Source: Inhella proteolytica (GTDB lineage: Bacteria > Pseudomonadota > Gammaproteobacteria > Burkholderiales > Burkholderiaceae_C). Taken from it: a stretch of DNA of 64,000 nucleotides. Position numbers and translations under genes: made by a program. Position 1 is the stretch's first letter. Every line of letters begins with the position of its first letter. The notes below the pieces were generated by a model. It saw nothing but the letters and a program-made list of their open reading frames with translations. It was not told the DNA's origin and did not search any database. The stretch covers positions 62,001 to 126,000 of the forward strand of contig NZ_JAEDAK010000011.1 of NCBI RefSeq assembly GCF_016093275.1. Direction: 5' to 3'. Shown piece after piece: positions 16,413 to 26,736 of this stretch.

Positions 16413-18341
16413 ATGAATGCAAGCGCCCGCGAACTGCTGCAAGGCCTGCGCGCCTACGAGCATGGCAAGGTGGTGTCGGCCGACGAGGCCGTGGCCCTGA
16501 TCCAGGAGGGCGACACCCTGGCCACTTGCGGCTTCGTCGGCATCGGCTTCGCCGAGACCCTGGCACTGGCGCTGGAGCGGCGCTTCGAACGCAGCGCCGC
16601 ACCGCGCGATCTCACGCTCGTCTACGCTGCCGGCCAGGGCGACGGCAAGACGCGCGGGCTGAACCACCTCGGCCACGAAGGCCTGGTGAAGGCCGTGGTG
16701 GGCGGCCACTGGGGCCTGGTGCCGCGCCTGCAGCAGCTGGCGGTGAGCAACCGCATCGAGGCCTGGAACCTGCCCCAGGGCGTCATCACCCATCTGTTCC
16801 GCGACATCGCCGCCGGCAAGCCCGGCCATCTGTCGCGCATCGGCCTGGGCACCTTCGTGGACCCGCGCCACGGCGGCGGCCGGCTGAACGAGCGCACGCA
16901 GCTGGAGCGCGTGCGGCTGATGGAGATCGACGGCGAGGAATTCCTGTTCTACAAGGCCTTCCCGATCCACGTCGCCTTCGTGCGCGCCAGCACCGCCGAC
17001 CTGGACGGCAACCTGACGATGGAGCGCGAGGCGCTGACGCTCGAAGGCCTGTCCGTCGCCACGGCCACGCACAACAGCGGCGGCATCGTCATCGCCCAGG
17101 TGGAACGACTGGCGGAACGCGGCAGCCTGAACCCGCGCCAGGTCAAGATTCCCGGCGTGCTGGTGGACTGCGTGGTGCTGGCCGAAGCGCCCGAGCAGCA
17201 TCTGCAGACCTTTGCCACGCCCTATTCGCCCGCCTTCGCCGGCGAGCTGCGCGCGCCGGCCTCGCAGCTCAAGCCCATGCCCCTGAACGAGCGCAAGGTC
17301 ATCGCCCGGCGCGCCGCATTGGAGCTGCGCGCCGGCCAGGTGGTGAACCTGGGCATCGGCATGCCCGAGGGCGTGGCCGCGGTGGCGGCCGAGGAGCGCG
17401 TGATCGACCTCATCACCCTCAGCACCGAACCCGGCGTGATCGGCGGCATCCCCGCCGGCGGGCTGGACTTCGGCGCCGCCGTCAACACCCAGGCCATCAT
17501 CGACCAGCCCTACCAGTTCGACTTCTACGACGGCGGCGGCCTGGACCTGGCCGTGCTGGGGCTGGCGCAGGCCGATGCCGAAGGGAACGTCAACGTCAGC
17601 CGCTTCGGCCCGCGCCTGGCCGGGGCGGGCGGCTTCATCAACATCTCGCAGTCCGCCAAGCGCCTGGTGTTCGCCGGCAGCTTCAGCGCGGAGGGCCTGC
17701 GCAAGTTCGTGCGCCAGGTCGAGCACCGCACTTTCAGCGGCCGCCACGCCGCGGCGCGCGGCCAGTCGGTGCTGTACGTGACCGAACGCTGCGTGCTGCG
17801 CCTGCGCCCCGAAGGCCTGGAGCTGACGGAGCTGGCCCCCGGCCTGGATCTGGAGCGCGACGTGCTCGCGCAGATGGACTTCCGCCCCCTGCTGCCGCAC
17901 GACCCCTTGCCGATGGACGCGGCCTTGTTCGGGCCCGCGCCGATTGGCCTGCGCGAGCGCCTGCTGGCCCTGCCGCTGGAGCAGCGCCTGCACTTCGACG
18001 CTCAGCACGGCGTGCTCTTCGTCGACCTCTCGCGCCTGCGCCTGCGCACGCCCGCCGAGGTGGCGCAGCTGGCCGGCGTGCTGCAGGCGCGCCTGGAGGC
18101 GATTGGGGCGCCGGTCGACGGCGTCATCAACTACGAGCAGTTCGAGCTCGACCCCGAGGTGGCCGACCTGTGGGCCCAGCGCGCCGCCGAGCTGGCGCAG
18201 CGCCATTACCGCCGCGTCACACGCTACGGCGGCTCGGCCTTCGTGCGCGCGCGGCTGACGCAGGCGCTGGCGCTGCGCGGCCTGCCGGCGAACCTGGTGG
18301 GCACCGCCGATGAGGCCATCGCCCGCCTGCGCCAGAGCTGA
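16413..18341 (+). CDS. Fused-subunit family I CoA-transferase (acetate/propionate CoA-transferase-like)
   Basis: 642-residue single-chain enzyme in which both halves of family I CoA-transferases are joined, as in YdiF and propionate CoA-transferase. The N-terminal half binds CoA ([35 protein letters not shown]). The C-terminal half carries the active-site Glu in [14 protein letters not shown] (about residue 339), which forms the glutamyl-CoA intermediate and matches E-x-G-x-x-G. It exchanges CoA between short acyl groups and free acids. The final ~110 residues (after LPHDPLPMD) form the usual helical extension. It lies divergent from the HutD-family gene and 27 nt upstream of the PTPS-like gene; a shared transcript with the latter is possible. 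Confidence 0.92.
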   Translation: MNASARELLQGLRAYEHGKVVSADEAVALIQEGDTLATCGFVGIGFAETLALALERRFERSAAPRDLTLVYAAGQGDGKTRGLNHLGHEGLVKAVVGGHWGLVPRLQQLAVSNRIEAWNLPQGVITHLFRDIAAGKPGHLSRIGLGTFVDPRHGGGRLNERTQLERVRLMEIDGEEFLFYKAFPIHVAFVRASTADLDGNLTMEREALTLEGLSVATATHNSGGIVIAQVERLAERGSLNPRQVKIPGVLVDCVVLAEAPEQHLQTFATPYSPAFAGELRAPASQLKPMPLNERKVIARRAALELRAGQVVNLGIGMPEGVAAVAAEERVIDLITLSTEPGVIGGIPAGGLDFGAAVNTQAIIDQPYQFDFYDGGGLDLAVLGLAQADAEGNVNVSRFGPRLAGAGGFINISQSAKRLVFAGSFSAEGLRKFVRQVEHRTFSGRHAAARGQSVLYVTERCVLRLRPEGLELTELAPGLDLERDVLAQMDFRPLLPHDPLPMDAALFGPAPIGLRERLLALPLEQRLHFDAQHGVLFVDLSRLRLRTPAEVAQLAGVLQARLEAIGAPVDGVINYEQFELDPEVADLWAQRAAELAQRHYRRVTRYGGSAFVRARLTQALALRGLPANLVGTADEAIARLRQS

Positions 18342-18368
18342 AGGCCGCTGAGGCCGACAATCGGCCCC

Positions 18369-19469
18369 ATGCTTTTGACCCTGCACAGCGCCGCCACCGG
18401 CTTCGAGGCCGCCTGCCACATCCCCGCCCTGCCCGAAGGCCACCGCGCCCGCAAGCTGCACGGCCACTCCTTCTTCGCCCAGGCGCGCTGCCTGCTGCCG
18501 GCGGGCTGGGCGCCGTTCGCGGGCGGAGAGGTGCACGAGCTGCGCGAACGCCTGGAGGCGGCCGCCGCGCCGCTGGACCACGCGCTGCTGAACGAGCACC
18601 TGGACAACCCCACCGACGAGAACCTGGCACGCTGGCTGCGCGAGCGCCTGCTGGCCGACAGCCTGCCCGGCCTGCAGCAAATCAGCGTCTACAGCACCAG
18701 CCACAGCGGCGTGGACGTGGACGCGCGGGGCCAGGCCCATGTGTGGCGGCGCTACCGCTTCCAGAGCGCGCATTGGCTGCCCAACGTGCCCATGGGCCAC
18801 AAATGCGGACGCCTGCACGGCCATGGCTTCGAGGTCATCATCCACGCCAACCAGGACCTGGGCGGGCGCGATCTGGCGATCGACTACGACCAGCTCGACG
18901 CCCTGTGGGCGCCGCTGCACTTCGAGCTCAACTACCGCTGCCTGAACGAGCTCGAAGGCCTGGAGAACCCGACCAGCGAGATGCTCTCGCGCTGGATCTG
19001 GAACCGCCTCAAGCCCCTGCTGCCGGCGCTGAGCTGGGTGACGGTGTTCGAAACGGGCTCCAGCGGTGCCAACTTCGACGGCGCACGCTTTCGCATCTGG
19101 AAGGAGTTCACGCTCGATTCCGCCGTGCGCCTGCGCCGCGCCCCCAGCGCCCACCCGCTGGCCGGCGTGCACGGCCACACCTTCACGCTGCGCCTGCATC
19201 TGCAGGCCGAGCTGCACCAGCTCTACGGCTGGGCGGTGGACTTCGGCGACGTGAAGGAGCGCTTCAACCCGGTGTTCAAGCGCCTGGACCACCACCCTCT
19301 GCACGAGGATCCGGCCTTGCAAGATGGCGACTGCGCCACCCTGGCCGCGCACATCCTGCGCGAGGCGCGCGCCGTGCTGCCGGAGACGGACCGCGTGGAC
19401 CTGTACGAGACGCGCGGCTGCGGCGCCGTCGTCAGCCTGGGCGACACCAGCGACTTGATCCCCGTCTGA
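18369..19469 (+). CDS. Triple-domain 6-pyruvoyltetrahydropterin synthase / QueD-like protein
   Basis: 366 residues, three times the usual ~120-residue subunit, and three T-fold repeats can be aligned. Domain 1 (1-118) has LHGHSF and an LDH motif (D70, H71) but no Cys at the nucleophile position (A27) and Ser at the pterin-anchoring Glu position (S109). Domain 2 (124-240) has the full zinc triad (H135, H150, H152), nucleophile C146 in HKCGRLHGHGF and E228, but LDH is replaced by LNY (N188, Y189). Domain 3 (245-366) has VHGHTF, LDH (D307, H308) and E347 but lacks the first zinc His (V253) and the Cys (L264). Family enzymes act on dihydroneopterin triphosphate, in pterin or queuosine-precursor synthesis. 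The product here is not determined. Confidence 0.88.
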   Translation: MLLTLHSAATGFEAACHIPALPEGHRARKLHGHSFFAQARCLLPAGWAPFAGGEVHELRERLEAAAAPLDHALLNEHLDNPTDENLARWLRERLLADSLPGLQQISVYSTSHSGVDVDARGQAHVWRRYRFQSAHWLPNVPMGHKCGRLHGHGFEVIIHANQDLGGRDLAIDYDQLDALWAPLHFELNYRCLNELEGLENPTSEMLSRWIWNRLKPLLPALSWVTVFETGSSGANFDGARFRIWKEFTLDSAVRLRRAPSAHPLAGVHGHTFTLRLHLQAELHQLYGWAVDFGDVKERFNPVFKRLDHHPLHEDPALQDGDCATLAAHILREARAVLPETDRVDLYETRGCGAVVSLGDTSDLIPV

Positions 19470-21881
19470 TCAGGTCGTCGTCAGCGGCCCGAGTGCGCTG
19501 TCGCGGAACTCGGGCGCCCGCCAGGCCTGCCACCAGCCCGGCAGCTGACCGGCCGGCATGGGTTTGGCCAGGTGGTAGCCCTGGGCCTCGTCGCAGCCCC
19601 AGTGGGCCAGCAGGGCCAGGGCGGTGGCGGTCTCGATCCCCTCGGCCACCACGGCCAGGCCCAGGTTGTGCGCCAGGTCGATGGTCGAGCGCACGATCTT
19701 GCGGTCATCGGCCTCGCGCTCCATCGCCATCACGAAGCTCTGGTCGATCTTGAGCTCCTGCACCGGCAGGTTCTTCAGGTAGGCGAGCGAGGAGTAGCCG
19801 GTGCCGAAGTCGTCGATGGCGAGGCGAAAGCCCATCGCGTGCAGCTGCTCGGTGGTGGCCAGGGCGCGCGCCGGGTCGTCCATGATGGCGCTCTCGGTGA
19901 TCTCCAGGCACAGCTGCTCGGGCCGCGCGCCCTCCTGCTGCAGCATGGTGCGGATCTTGTCGGGCAGCTCGGCGTCCAGCAGGTCGCGCGTGCTCAGGTT
20001 GACGCTGATGCGCAGCGGGCAGCCCAGGGCCTCGGCCTCGACGGCAAAGCGCGCGCTGGCGCGCAGCACCCAGGCGGTGAGCTGGCGCACGAAGCCGGTC
20101 TGCTCGGCAAAGGGGATGAAGAGCCCGGGCGGCACCAGGCCGCGCGTGGGGTGCTGCCAGCGCACCAGGGCCTCGGCGCTGTGCACCTCGCGGGTGTGCA
20201 GGTCCAGCTTGGGCTGCAGAAAGAGGCGCAGCTCCTCCTGCTCCACCGCGCGGCGCAGCTCGGTCAGCAGGCCCAAAGACTGCTGGCTGCCTTCGTCCAT
20301 GGCCGGGTCGTAAAGCAGCACGCCATGCTGGCCGCGCTTGGCGGCGTACATGGCCAGCTCGGCATGGCCGAGCAGGGCGTCGGCATCGCGCGCGTGGTCG
20401 GGAAAGAGCGCGATGCCGATGCCGGCGCTCACATCGATGGTCTGTTCGCCGATGGACAGCGGCCGCTCGAAGCCCTGCGCCATCTCGCGCGCCAGGCCCA
20501 GGGCCTGGCTGGCGGCGGCGCCCTCGAACAGCAGCGCGAACTCGTCACCGCCCAGGCGCGCCAGCAGGTTGCGGCTGCCGGCCTGGGCCTGCAGGCGCTC
20601 GGCCACGCGCTGCAGCAGCTGGTCGCCCACCGCATGGCCGAGCACGTCGTTGACATGCTTGAAGCGGTCCAGGTCCAGCATCAGCACCGCCATGCGTTCC
20701 TGCGGGTGCTCGCGCAGCCAGGTGCGCAGTCGCTCGACGAACTGGGCGCGGTTGGGCAGATCGGTCAGCGGATCCCAGAAGGCCAGGCGGTGCACATCGG
20801 CCTCGCGCGCCTTGATGCCCTGGCGCATGGTCTCGAAGGCCTGGGCCAGCTCGCTGACTTCACCGAGATTGCGCGGCGCCTGCACCGGGCAGTCGTAGTC
20901 GCCACGGCCCAGGCGTTCGGCGCTGCGCGCCAGCGCACCGATGGGCCCGCTGATGCGCCGCGCCGTCACCACGCTGCCGATGGCAAAGGCCACCACGCCG
21001 GCCAGGGTCAGGGCCAGCAGGGTCCAGCGCAGGCTGTTGTAGGGGCCGATGGCCTCGCTCACCGAAGCGGTCAGCAGCGCGCTGAGCTGCACGCCGCTGG
21101 CCGCACCGCGCACGCGCAGGTCGAACAGGCGGCCACGGCGCTCGTCGCCATCGGGCAGGTTCAGGCGGCGCGCCTGGTTCTGGCCCATTTCCGCCTGCGC
21201 CGCCTGCTCCATCAGCATGGGGGCCTTGTCGGCCTCCAGGCTCAAGGGCTTGCGCCAGGGGCCGCCGCCGCGCACCAGCAGCAGGGCGTCCACATTGGTC
21301 AGGCCCTTCAGATCGGCCAGCACGTCTTCATCCAGCGCGAAGCCCATCAGCACCGCCCCCAGCGGCCCGGGCGCGCGCACCGGCACGCGCACCAGCTGGT
21401 AGGGCTTTTCGTCCACCAGCACCAGGCGGGAGTCGCCCTCGGCGGGCGCGCCCTCGGGCAGGTCGGCGGCCAGGCCCACGAAGCGCCCGGGCTGCACCCC
21501 GGCGCCGGCCACCAGGCGGTGCTCCAGGTCCTCGAAGGCGACCAGCGCCGCGCCCACCCGCTCGGCGTGGTTGGCCAGCGCGTCGCGCAAGGTCTCGGTG
21601 CCGGCCTCCTGGTGCATCAGGCCGACGGCGCTGCGGAAGCCGTCGTCGGCGGCCAGCAGCACGGCGATGTCGTGCTGCCGCAGCACGCGCTGGAACAGCA
21701 GGCGCTCCAGGCGGTGGCCGGCGGTTTTCAGATCGGCGTCGATCGAAGCCTCGGCATTGGCCTGCACCGAGCGGTTGACGAGCACCACGCTGCCCAGCTG
21801 CACCAGCAGCAGCAGGCCCAGAAAGAGGGCGACGATGCGGCCTTCGAGCCGGCGCAGATCCAGGAAGGCGGGGCGTTGCAT
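19470..21881 (-). CDS. Membrane GGDEF-EAL protein with periplasmic sensor and HAMP
   Basis: 803 residues. An N-terminal membrane segment (RIVALFLGLLLLVQLGSVVLV) and a second one around residues 272-293 (WTLLALTLAGVVAFAIGSVV) bracket a periplasmic sensor of about 240 residues of CHASE4/double-CACHE type. A HAMP domain follows (RRISGPIGALARSAERLGRG), then GGDEF (LARLGGDEF intact; the residue before ARLGGDEF is Leu, so no RxxD inhibitory site) and EAL (SAEALVRWQHP, IDDFGTGYSSLAYLKNLP, KIDQSFV, VVAEGIET intact). It is probably bifunctional or a c-di-GMP phosphodiesterase. The start overlaps the stop of the cupredoxin gene in TGATG, so the periplasmic cupredoxin and this sensor are likely made together. 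Confidence 0.93.
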   Translation of the reverse strand: MQRPAFLDLRRLEGRIVALFLGLLLLVQLGSVVLVNRSVQANAEASIDADLKTAGHRLERLLFQRVLRQHDIAVLLAADDGFRSAVGLMHQEAGTETLRDALANHAERVGAALVAFEDLEHRLVAGAGVQPGRFVGLAADLPEGAPAEGDSRLVLVDEKPYQLVRVPVRAPGPLGAVLMGFALDEDVLADLKGLTNVDALLLVRGGGPWRKPLSLEADKAPMLMEQAAQAEMGQNQARRLNLPDGDERRGRLFDLRVRGAASGVQLSALLTASVSEAIGPYNSLRWTLLALTLAGVVAFAIGSVVTARRISGPIGALARSAERLGRGDYDCPVQAPRNLGEVSELAQAFETMRQGIKAREADVHRLAFWDPLTDLPNRAQFVERLRTWLREHPQERMAVLMLDLDRFKHVNDVLGHAVGDQLLQRVAERLQAQAGSRNLLARLGGDEFALLFEGAAASQALGLAREMAQGFERPLSIGEQTIDVSAGIGIALFPDHARDADALLGHAELAMYAAKRGQHGVLLYDPAMDEGSQQSLGLLTELRRAVEQEELRLFLQPKLDLHTREVHSAEALVRWQHPTRGLVPPGLFIPFAEQTGFVRQLTAWVLRASARFAVEAEALGCPLRISVNLSTRDLLDAELPDKIRTMLQQEGARPEQLCLEITESAIMDDPARALATTEQLHAMGFRLAIDDFGTGYSSLAYLKNLPVQELKIDQSFVMAMEREADDRKIVRSTIDLAHNLGLAVVAEGIETATALALLAHWGCDEAQGYHLAKPMPAGQLPGWWQAWRAPEFRDSALGPLTTT

Positions 21882-22456
21882 CACAGGCGCAGGCTCCGCT
21901 GCGTGCTGCCCGCCGGCAGGGCCTCACTGCTCAGCACGGGCTCCTTGCGGCTGGGGTGCCAGGCGCGCAGGCGCAGGTTCGCGGCCTTGGCCGGCAGCTC
22001 CAGCGTGGCGCGGCCCTGCGCATCGGTGACGGCGAACAGCGGCGTGTCGACGACGACGATGTGGGCGCTCATGCGGTCATGGATGTTGCAGCCCACCGCC
22101 ACCACGCCGGCCTTGTCGAACAGCACCGGGTTGGCGGTCTCGCCCAGGTAGAGCTTGAGCTCGAAGCTCTTGGCGGCGGAGTAGGAATACACGTGGTGGC
22201 GCACCGGGTCCTCGTTCGGGAAGCGCACCTCGGTGCCGGTCTGCACCACCAGCAGCTGCGGGCGGAACTGGCGGTCCTTTTGGGCCAACTCGGCCTGGGT
22301 GCCGGCGCGCGCGCGGGTGGGCAGTCCTTCGCCCTCCACCGCCACCACGGCGCCCGCCAGCGGCTGGCCCTGGGCATTGCTGACCTGCACGCTCAGCGGC
22401 TCGGCGAGCGCCAGGGGGGTCAGGAAACTTGCTGCAAGGGCCCACAGTCCGCGCAT
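21881..22456 (-). CDS. Periplasmic cupredoxin-like protein (methylamine-utilisation-protein type)
   Basis: 191 residues with a signal peptide (LWALAASFLTPLALA). The centre has a type-1 copper site: His87/His88 in NEDPVRHHVYSYS, then Cys123, His126 and Met129 in VGCNIHDRM, the classic C-x-x-H-x-x-M arrangement. It should bind a single copper ion and may carry electrons or sense copper/redox state. Similar proteins are often annotated as methylamine utilisation proteins, but no methylamine dehydrogenase genes are present. It lies 39 nt after holA, and its stop overlaps the start of a GGDEF-EAL sensor, which suggests that it feeds a signal to that sensor (inference). Confidence 0.85.
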   Translation of the reverse strand: MRGLWALAASFLTPLALAEPLSVQVSNAQGQPLAGAVVAVEGEGLPTRARAGTQAELAQKDRQFRPQLLVVQTGTEVRFPNEDPVRHHVYSYSAAKSFELKLYLGETANPVLFDKAGVVAVGCNIHDRMSAHIVVVDTPLFAVTDAQGRATLELPAKAANLRLRAWHPSRKEPVLSSEALPAGSTQRSLRL

Positions 22457-22495
22457 GTCCGCACTCTCCTCCAGAGAGCCAGACGATAGCGGGAT

Positions 22496-23554
22496 TCAGG
22501 CGCGCAGGCGCCGCCCGCTCAGGGCTTCCACGGCCTGCAGCACCCATTGACGCAACGCCGCCCAGCCGTCCTGAGGCCAATCGGGTTCGCGCAGGCCCTT
22601 GGCGATGCCATCCACCTTGTGGGCGTTCACCAACAAGGCGTCCAGATGGCCCAGACTCAGGCGCGGCAGCGCGCGCTCGAACCACTTTTCCTTCGGGCCC
22701 CACACACGCGCCTCGCGCAGCGCCATCGGCAGGGGCTTGCCGTCGGCCATCGCCCGCTTGGCGCGGCGCAGCGCGCGCACCTCGTCGGTCAGCAGCCAGT
22801 GCAGGCGCACCACCGCCTCGCCCTCGGCCTCCAGGCCTTCGAGCAGGCGCAGGCAGCGTGCGGCGTCGCCCGCCCACAGGGCCTCGGAGAGCTGGGCAGC
22901 TTCGAAGCGGGCCACATCGGTCACCGCGGCCTCGATCAGCTCGGCGCTCAGCACCTGGCCGGGGTGCAGCAGAGCCAGCTTGTCCAACTCCTGCTGGGCG
23001 GCGAGCAGATTGCCCTCCACCCGCTCGGCCAGCAGGCTCAGCGCCTGCTGCCCCTCCGGACCTTCGGCCAGCTGCAGGCCGGCCCGGCGCGCGCGCGCCG
23101 CCAGCCAGGCCGGCAAGGCGCGGCGCTCGATCGGGTCGGCGCGCAGGCTGATGCCGGCGCCGTCCAGCGCCGTGAACCAGGCGCTGCCCTGCTGCGTCTT
23201 GTCCAGGCGCGGCAGGCTCACCAGCACCAGCAGGTCCGGCCCGGCCTGCTGGGCCAGCTGCTGCAGGGCCTCACTGCCTTCCTTGCCTGGCTTGCCGCCG
23301 GGGATGCGCAATTCGACGATGCGCCGGCTGGCGAACAGCGAGAGCGCCGCCGATTCACCCAGCACGCCGCTCCAGTCGAAGGCATTGCCCTGCACGGTGA
23401 AGACCTGGCGCTCGTCAAAGCCCTGGGCGCGTGCGGCGGCGCGAATGGCATCGAGTGCCTCGTTGGCCAGCAGGATCTCGTCGCCATGCACGAGGTAGAC
23501 CCCGCGCAGGCCCTTGGCGAGCTGCTTGTCGAGGTCTTCGATGCGGGCTTGCAT
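22496..23554 (-). CDS. holA: DNA polymerase III delta subunit
   Basis: 352 residues, the normal length. Delta opens the beta sliding clamp within the clamp-loader complex. Family features include the N-terminal GVYLVHGDEILLANEALDAIR, a central LLVLVSLPRLDKTQQ, the ALPAWLAARARRAG helix and ERVEGNLLAAQQELDKLALL, which is nearly invariant in HolA. The start codon overlaps the lptE stop (TGATG), and the order leuS-lptE-holA is conserved across beta- and gammaproteobacteria, supporting the call. Confidence 0.95.
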   Translation of the reverse strand: MQARIEDLDKQLAKGLRGVYLVHGDEILLANEALDAIRAAARAQGFDERQVFTVQGNAFDWSGVLGESAALSLFASRRIVELRIPGGKPGKEGSEALQQLAQQAGPDLLVLVSLPRLDKTQQGSAWFTALDGAGISLRADPIERRALPAWLAARARRAGLQLAEGPEGQQALSLLAERVEGNLLAAQQELDKLALLHPGQVLSAELIEAAVTDVARFEAAQLSEALWAGDAARCLRLLEGLEAEGEAVVRLHWLLTDEVRALRRAKRAMADGKPLPMALREARVWGPKEKWFERALPRLSLGHLDALLVNAHKVDGIAKGLREPDWPQDGWAALRQWVLQAVEALSGRRLRA

Positions 23555-24048
23555 CAGCGCAAACGGACTGCGGCGAGCCGGCGCAGCAGCAGGTTCACGG
23601 CCTCGACCTGCATGGCACGGCGCAGATCGGCCTCCTCGTACTCCTTGGCCAGGGTGGCGGCCTCGGTGGTGCTGAGGTCACGCACCAGGCGCAGCTGGGT
23701 GGCGGGCAGCAGCACGTCCTCGGCCGGGGTGATGAGGCGGTAATCCAGCACCAGATGCAGCTGCCATTCGCGCACCTGGCCGGCCGCCGTGCTGGCCACG
23801 GCCAGCTTGTGGTGCGACTCCTTCAGCGCTTCCAGCACCACCTGCGCCTGGGCGCGCTGGGCCGTGAGCTGCAGCGGCAGGCGGGGCAGCTGGGCTTCGA
23901 GCGCCTCGCGCAGCGGCGAGCGCGCGTCAAAGCCCGCCAGGTGCAGGCGCTCGAAGGCAAAGCTGGGCGCGCCGCGCAGGCGAAACCCACAGCCCGCCAG
24001 CCCCGCCCCGACCAGCAGGGCCAGGGCGCCGCGTCGTGGCACTGTCAT
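23554..24048 (-). CDS. lptE: LPS-assembly lipoprotein LptE
   Basis: 164 residues. LptE sits in the outer membrane with LptD and helps insert lipopolysaccharide. The N-terminus is a lipoprotein signal with lipobox LAGCGFRLRGAP; the Cys is followed by the conserved GFRLRG of LptE. The rest fits the family (LHLAGFDARSPLREALEAQL; VREWQLHLVLDYRL). ATG 24048 overlaps the leuS stop by one base, and its own stop overlaps the holA start, so the three genes form a tightly coupled operon. Confidence 0.93.
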   Translation of the reverse strand: MTVPRRGALALLVGAGLAGCGFRLRGAPSFAFERLHLAGFDARSPLREALEAQLPRLPLQLTAQRAQAQVVLEALKESHHKLAVASTAAGQVREWQLHLVLDYRLITPAEDVLLPATQLRLVRDLSTTEAATLAKEYEEADLRRAMQVEAVNLLLRRLAAVRLR

Positions 24049-26702
24049 CAAAGCACCAGGTTGACCAGACGACCTGGCACGATGACGATCTTCTTGGGCG
24101 CCGCGCCGTTGCTGAACTTCAGGAAGTCCTCGCTGGCCAGTGCGGCGGCCTCGATGGCGGCCTTATCGGCCCCGGCGGGCACCTTGATGCTGCCGCGCAG
24201 CTTGCCGCCCACCTGCAGCATCAGCTCGATCTCGTCCTGCACCAGCGCGGCCTCGTCCACCTTGGGCCAGGGGGCGTCGAGCAGGTCGCCCAGCTCGGCC
24301 GCGAAGCCCAGCTCCTCCCACATCACATGGGTGATGTGCGGGCAGGCCGGGTAAAGCGCACGCAGCAGCACCGAGACGCCCTCGCGCACCACCGGCGCGT
24401 CGCCGGCCGCGCTGCTCTTGAAGCCTTCCAGGGCGTTGAGCAGCTTCATCGCGCCGCTGACCACGGTGTTGTATTGCAGGCGCTCGTAGTCGTGGCTGAC
24501 CTGGCGCAGCACCAGGTGCACCTCGCGGCGCAGGGCCTTGGCCTCGGCGGAGAGGGCGCTGAAGTCGCTGCCGGCCGCCTTCAGGGTGGCGCCCTGCTTC
24601 TGGCCGAAGTTCCACACCCGTTTCAGGAAACGGTGCGCGCCTTCCACGCCGGCGTCGTTCCACTCCAGCGTCTGCTCGGGCGGACTGGCGAACATCACGA
24701 AGAGCCGCGCCGTGTCGGCGCCGTACTGGTCGATCAGCGCCTGCGGGTCGACGCCGTTGTTCTTCGACTTCGACATCGTGCCGATGCCGTTGTACTCGAC
24801 CATCGAGCCGTCGGATTTCAGCTTGGCGCCGGTGACACGGCCGTCTTCGCCGAACACGTTCTCGACCTCGTGCGGCCAGAAGTACTCGATGCCACCCTTC
24901 TCGCCCTTGCGGCTGTAGATGTGGTTGAGCACCATGCCCTGGGTCAGCAGCTTCTTGAAGGGCTCGCTGACCTTGACGAGGCCGAGGTCGCGCATCACCT
25001 TGGTCCAGAAGCGCGCGTACAGCAGGTGCAGGATGGCGTGCTCGATGCCACCGATGTACTGGTCCATCGGCATCCAGTACTGCGTGCCGCCAGCCACCAT
25101 CGCCTCGGTGTTGGTCGGGTCGCAGTAGCGCATGAAGTACCAGGACGAATCCACGAAGGTGTCCATGGTGTCGGTCTCGCGCGTGGCCGGTTTGCCGCAC
25201 TTCGGGCAGGTGCAGCGCAGGAAGTCCTCGCGGGCCTTCAACGGGTTGCCGCTGCCGTCGGGGATGCAGTCCTCGGGCAACACCACCGGCAGGTCCTTCT
25301 CGGGCACCGGTACCGGGCCGCAATCGTCGCAATGGATGATGGGGATCGGCGTGCCCCAGTAGCGCTGGCGGCTGATGCCCCAGTCGCGCAGGCGGAAGGT
25401 GGTCTTCTTCTCGCCCAGGCCCTTGGCGGCCACCAGATCGGCCACCTTGGCCACGGCCTCGGCAAAGCCCAGGCCGTTCAGCACGCCCGATTCGATGCAA
25501 CGGCCGTTCTGCTTGTCGGCGTACCACTCGTGCCAGGTCTTGGCGTCGTAGTCCTGGCCGTTGACGTCGATGACCTGCTTGATGGGCAGGCCGTACTTGT
25601 TCGCGAACGCGAAGTCGCGCTCGTCGTGCGCGGGCACGCCCATCACGGCGCCGTCGCCATAGCTCATCAGCACGTAGTTACCGATCCACACCTCGACCTG
25701 CGCGCCGGTCAGCGGGTGGGTGACGAACAGGCCCGTGGGCTCGCCCTTTTTCTCCTGCGTGGCCAGCTCGGCCTCGGTGGTGCCACCGGCCTTGCACTCC
25801 TCGATGAAAGCGGCCAGCTTGGGGTTCGTGGCGGCGGCGTGGGCGGCCAGCGGGTGTTCGGGCGCCACGGCGCAGAAGGTCACGCCCATGATGGTGTCGG
25901 CACGCGTGGTGAAGACGTAGAGCTTGCCGTCCTGGATCAGTTGGCCGTCGGCGCCGCGGATCTCGTGCGGGAAGGCGAAGCGCACGCCCACGCTCTTGCC
26001 GATCCAGTTCTCCTGCATCAGGCGCACGCGCTCGGGCCAGCCGCTCAGGTAGTTCGGGTCCTCGGGGTTGGCCACCGCGCTCAGCAGCTCATCGGCGTAC
26101 TTGACGATGTTCAGGTAGTAGCCGGGGATCTCGCGCTTTTCCACCGGCGCGCCGCTGCGCCAGCCCTTGCCGTCGATGACCTGCTCGTTGGCCAGCACGG
26201 TCTGGTCCACCGGGTCCCAGTTGACGACCTGGGTGCGGCGCTCGGCGATGCCGGCTTCCAGCATCTTCAGGAACAGCCACTGGTTCCACTTGTAGTACTT
26301 CGGGTCGCAAGTGGCGACCTCGCGGCTCCAGTCGATCGCCAGGCCCATGGCCTGCATCTGGCCCTTCATCACCGCGATGTTGGAGTAGGTCCACTGCGCG
26401 GGCGGCACCTTGCTCTTCAGCGCGGCGTTCTCGGCCGGCAGGCCGAAGGCGTCCCAGCCCATCGGCATCAGGACGTTGTAGCCCTGCATGCGCAGCTGGC
26501 GCGCCAGCATGTCGTTGATGGTGTAGTTGCGCACATGGCCCATGTGCAGCTTGCCGCTGGGGTAGGGCAGCATGGAGCAGGCGTAGTACTTGGGCTTGCT
26601 CTGGTCTTCGACGACCTTGTAGGCGTCGATGGCCGCCCAGTGGGCGTGGGCACGCGCTTCGATGTCGCGCGGCGAGAACTCGGTGGAGGCGGTGGTGCTC
26701 AT
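24048..26702 (-). CDS. leuS: Leucyl-tRNA synthetase
   Basis: 884 residues, full length. Class I synthetase motifs are present: the HIGH-type [15 protein letters not shown] near the N-terminus and the KMSKS-type [13 protein letters not shown] in the C-terminal third. The CP1 editing domain between them contains [11 protein letters not shown] and [10 protein letters not shown], both conserved in LeuRS editing sites. CPKCGKP and CDDCGPVPV are zinc-binding candidates. The enzyme charges tRNA-Leu. It is the first gene of the leuS-lptE-holA operon. Confidence 0.98.
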   Translation of the reverse strand: MSTTASTEFSPRDIEARAHAHWAAIDAYKVVEDQSKPKYYACSMLPYPSGKLHMGHVRNYTINDMLARQLRMQGYNVLMPMGWDAFGLPAENAALKSKVPPAQWTYSNIAVMKGQMQAMGLAIDWSREVATCDPKYYKWNQWLFLKMLEAGIAERRTQVVNWDPVDQTVLANEQVIDGKGWRSGAPVEKREIPGYYLNIVKYADELLSAVANPEDPNYLSGWPERVRLMQENWIGKSVGVRFAFPHEIRGADGQLIQDGKLYVFTTRADTIMGVTFCAVAPEHPLAAHAAATNPKLAAFIEECKAGGTTEAELATQEKKGEPTGLFVTHPLTGAQVEVWIGNYVLMSYGDGAVMGVPAHDERDFAFANKYGLPIKQVIDVNGQDYDAKTWHEWYADKQNGRCIESGVLNGLGFAEAVAKVADLVAAKGLGEKKTTFRLRDWGISRQRYWGTPIPIIHCDDCGPVPVPEKDLPVVLPEDCIPDGSGNPLKAREDFLRCTCPKCGKPATRETDTMDTFVDSSWYFMRYCDPTNTEAMVAGGTQYWMPMDQYIGGIEHAILHLLYARFWTKVMRDLGLVKVSEPFKKLLTQGMVLNHIYSRKGEKGGIEYFWPHEVENVFGEDGRVTGAKLKSDGSMVEYNGIGTMSKSKNNGVDPQALIDQYGADTARLFVMFASPPEQTLEWNDAGVEGAHRFLKRVWNFGQKQGATLKAAGSDFSALSAEAKALRREVHLVLRQVSHDYERLQYNTVVSGAMKLLNALEGFKSSAAGDAPVVREGVSVLLRALYPACPHITHVMWEELGFAAELGDLLDAPWPKVDEAALVQDEIELMLQVGGKLRGSIKVPAGADKAAIEAAALASEDFLKFSNGAAPKKIVIVPGRLVNLVL

Positions 26703-26736
26703 AGGGGCGCGATTGTCCTATGGCACCAACCTTCCC

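Noticed and set aside
15828-19352. 1174-codon open frame on the minus strand across the CoA-transferase and PTPS genes
   Set aside because: Only its last 184 codons (HutD family) have protein character. The rest is a shadow of two clear plus-strand enzymes.
21881-22456. Methylamine utilisation as the role of the cupredoxin gene
   Set aside because: No methylamine dehydrogenase or maturation genes are present; the name derives from distant similarity only.
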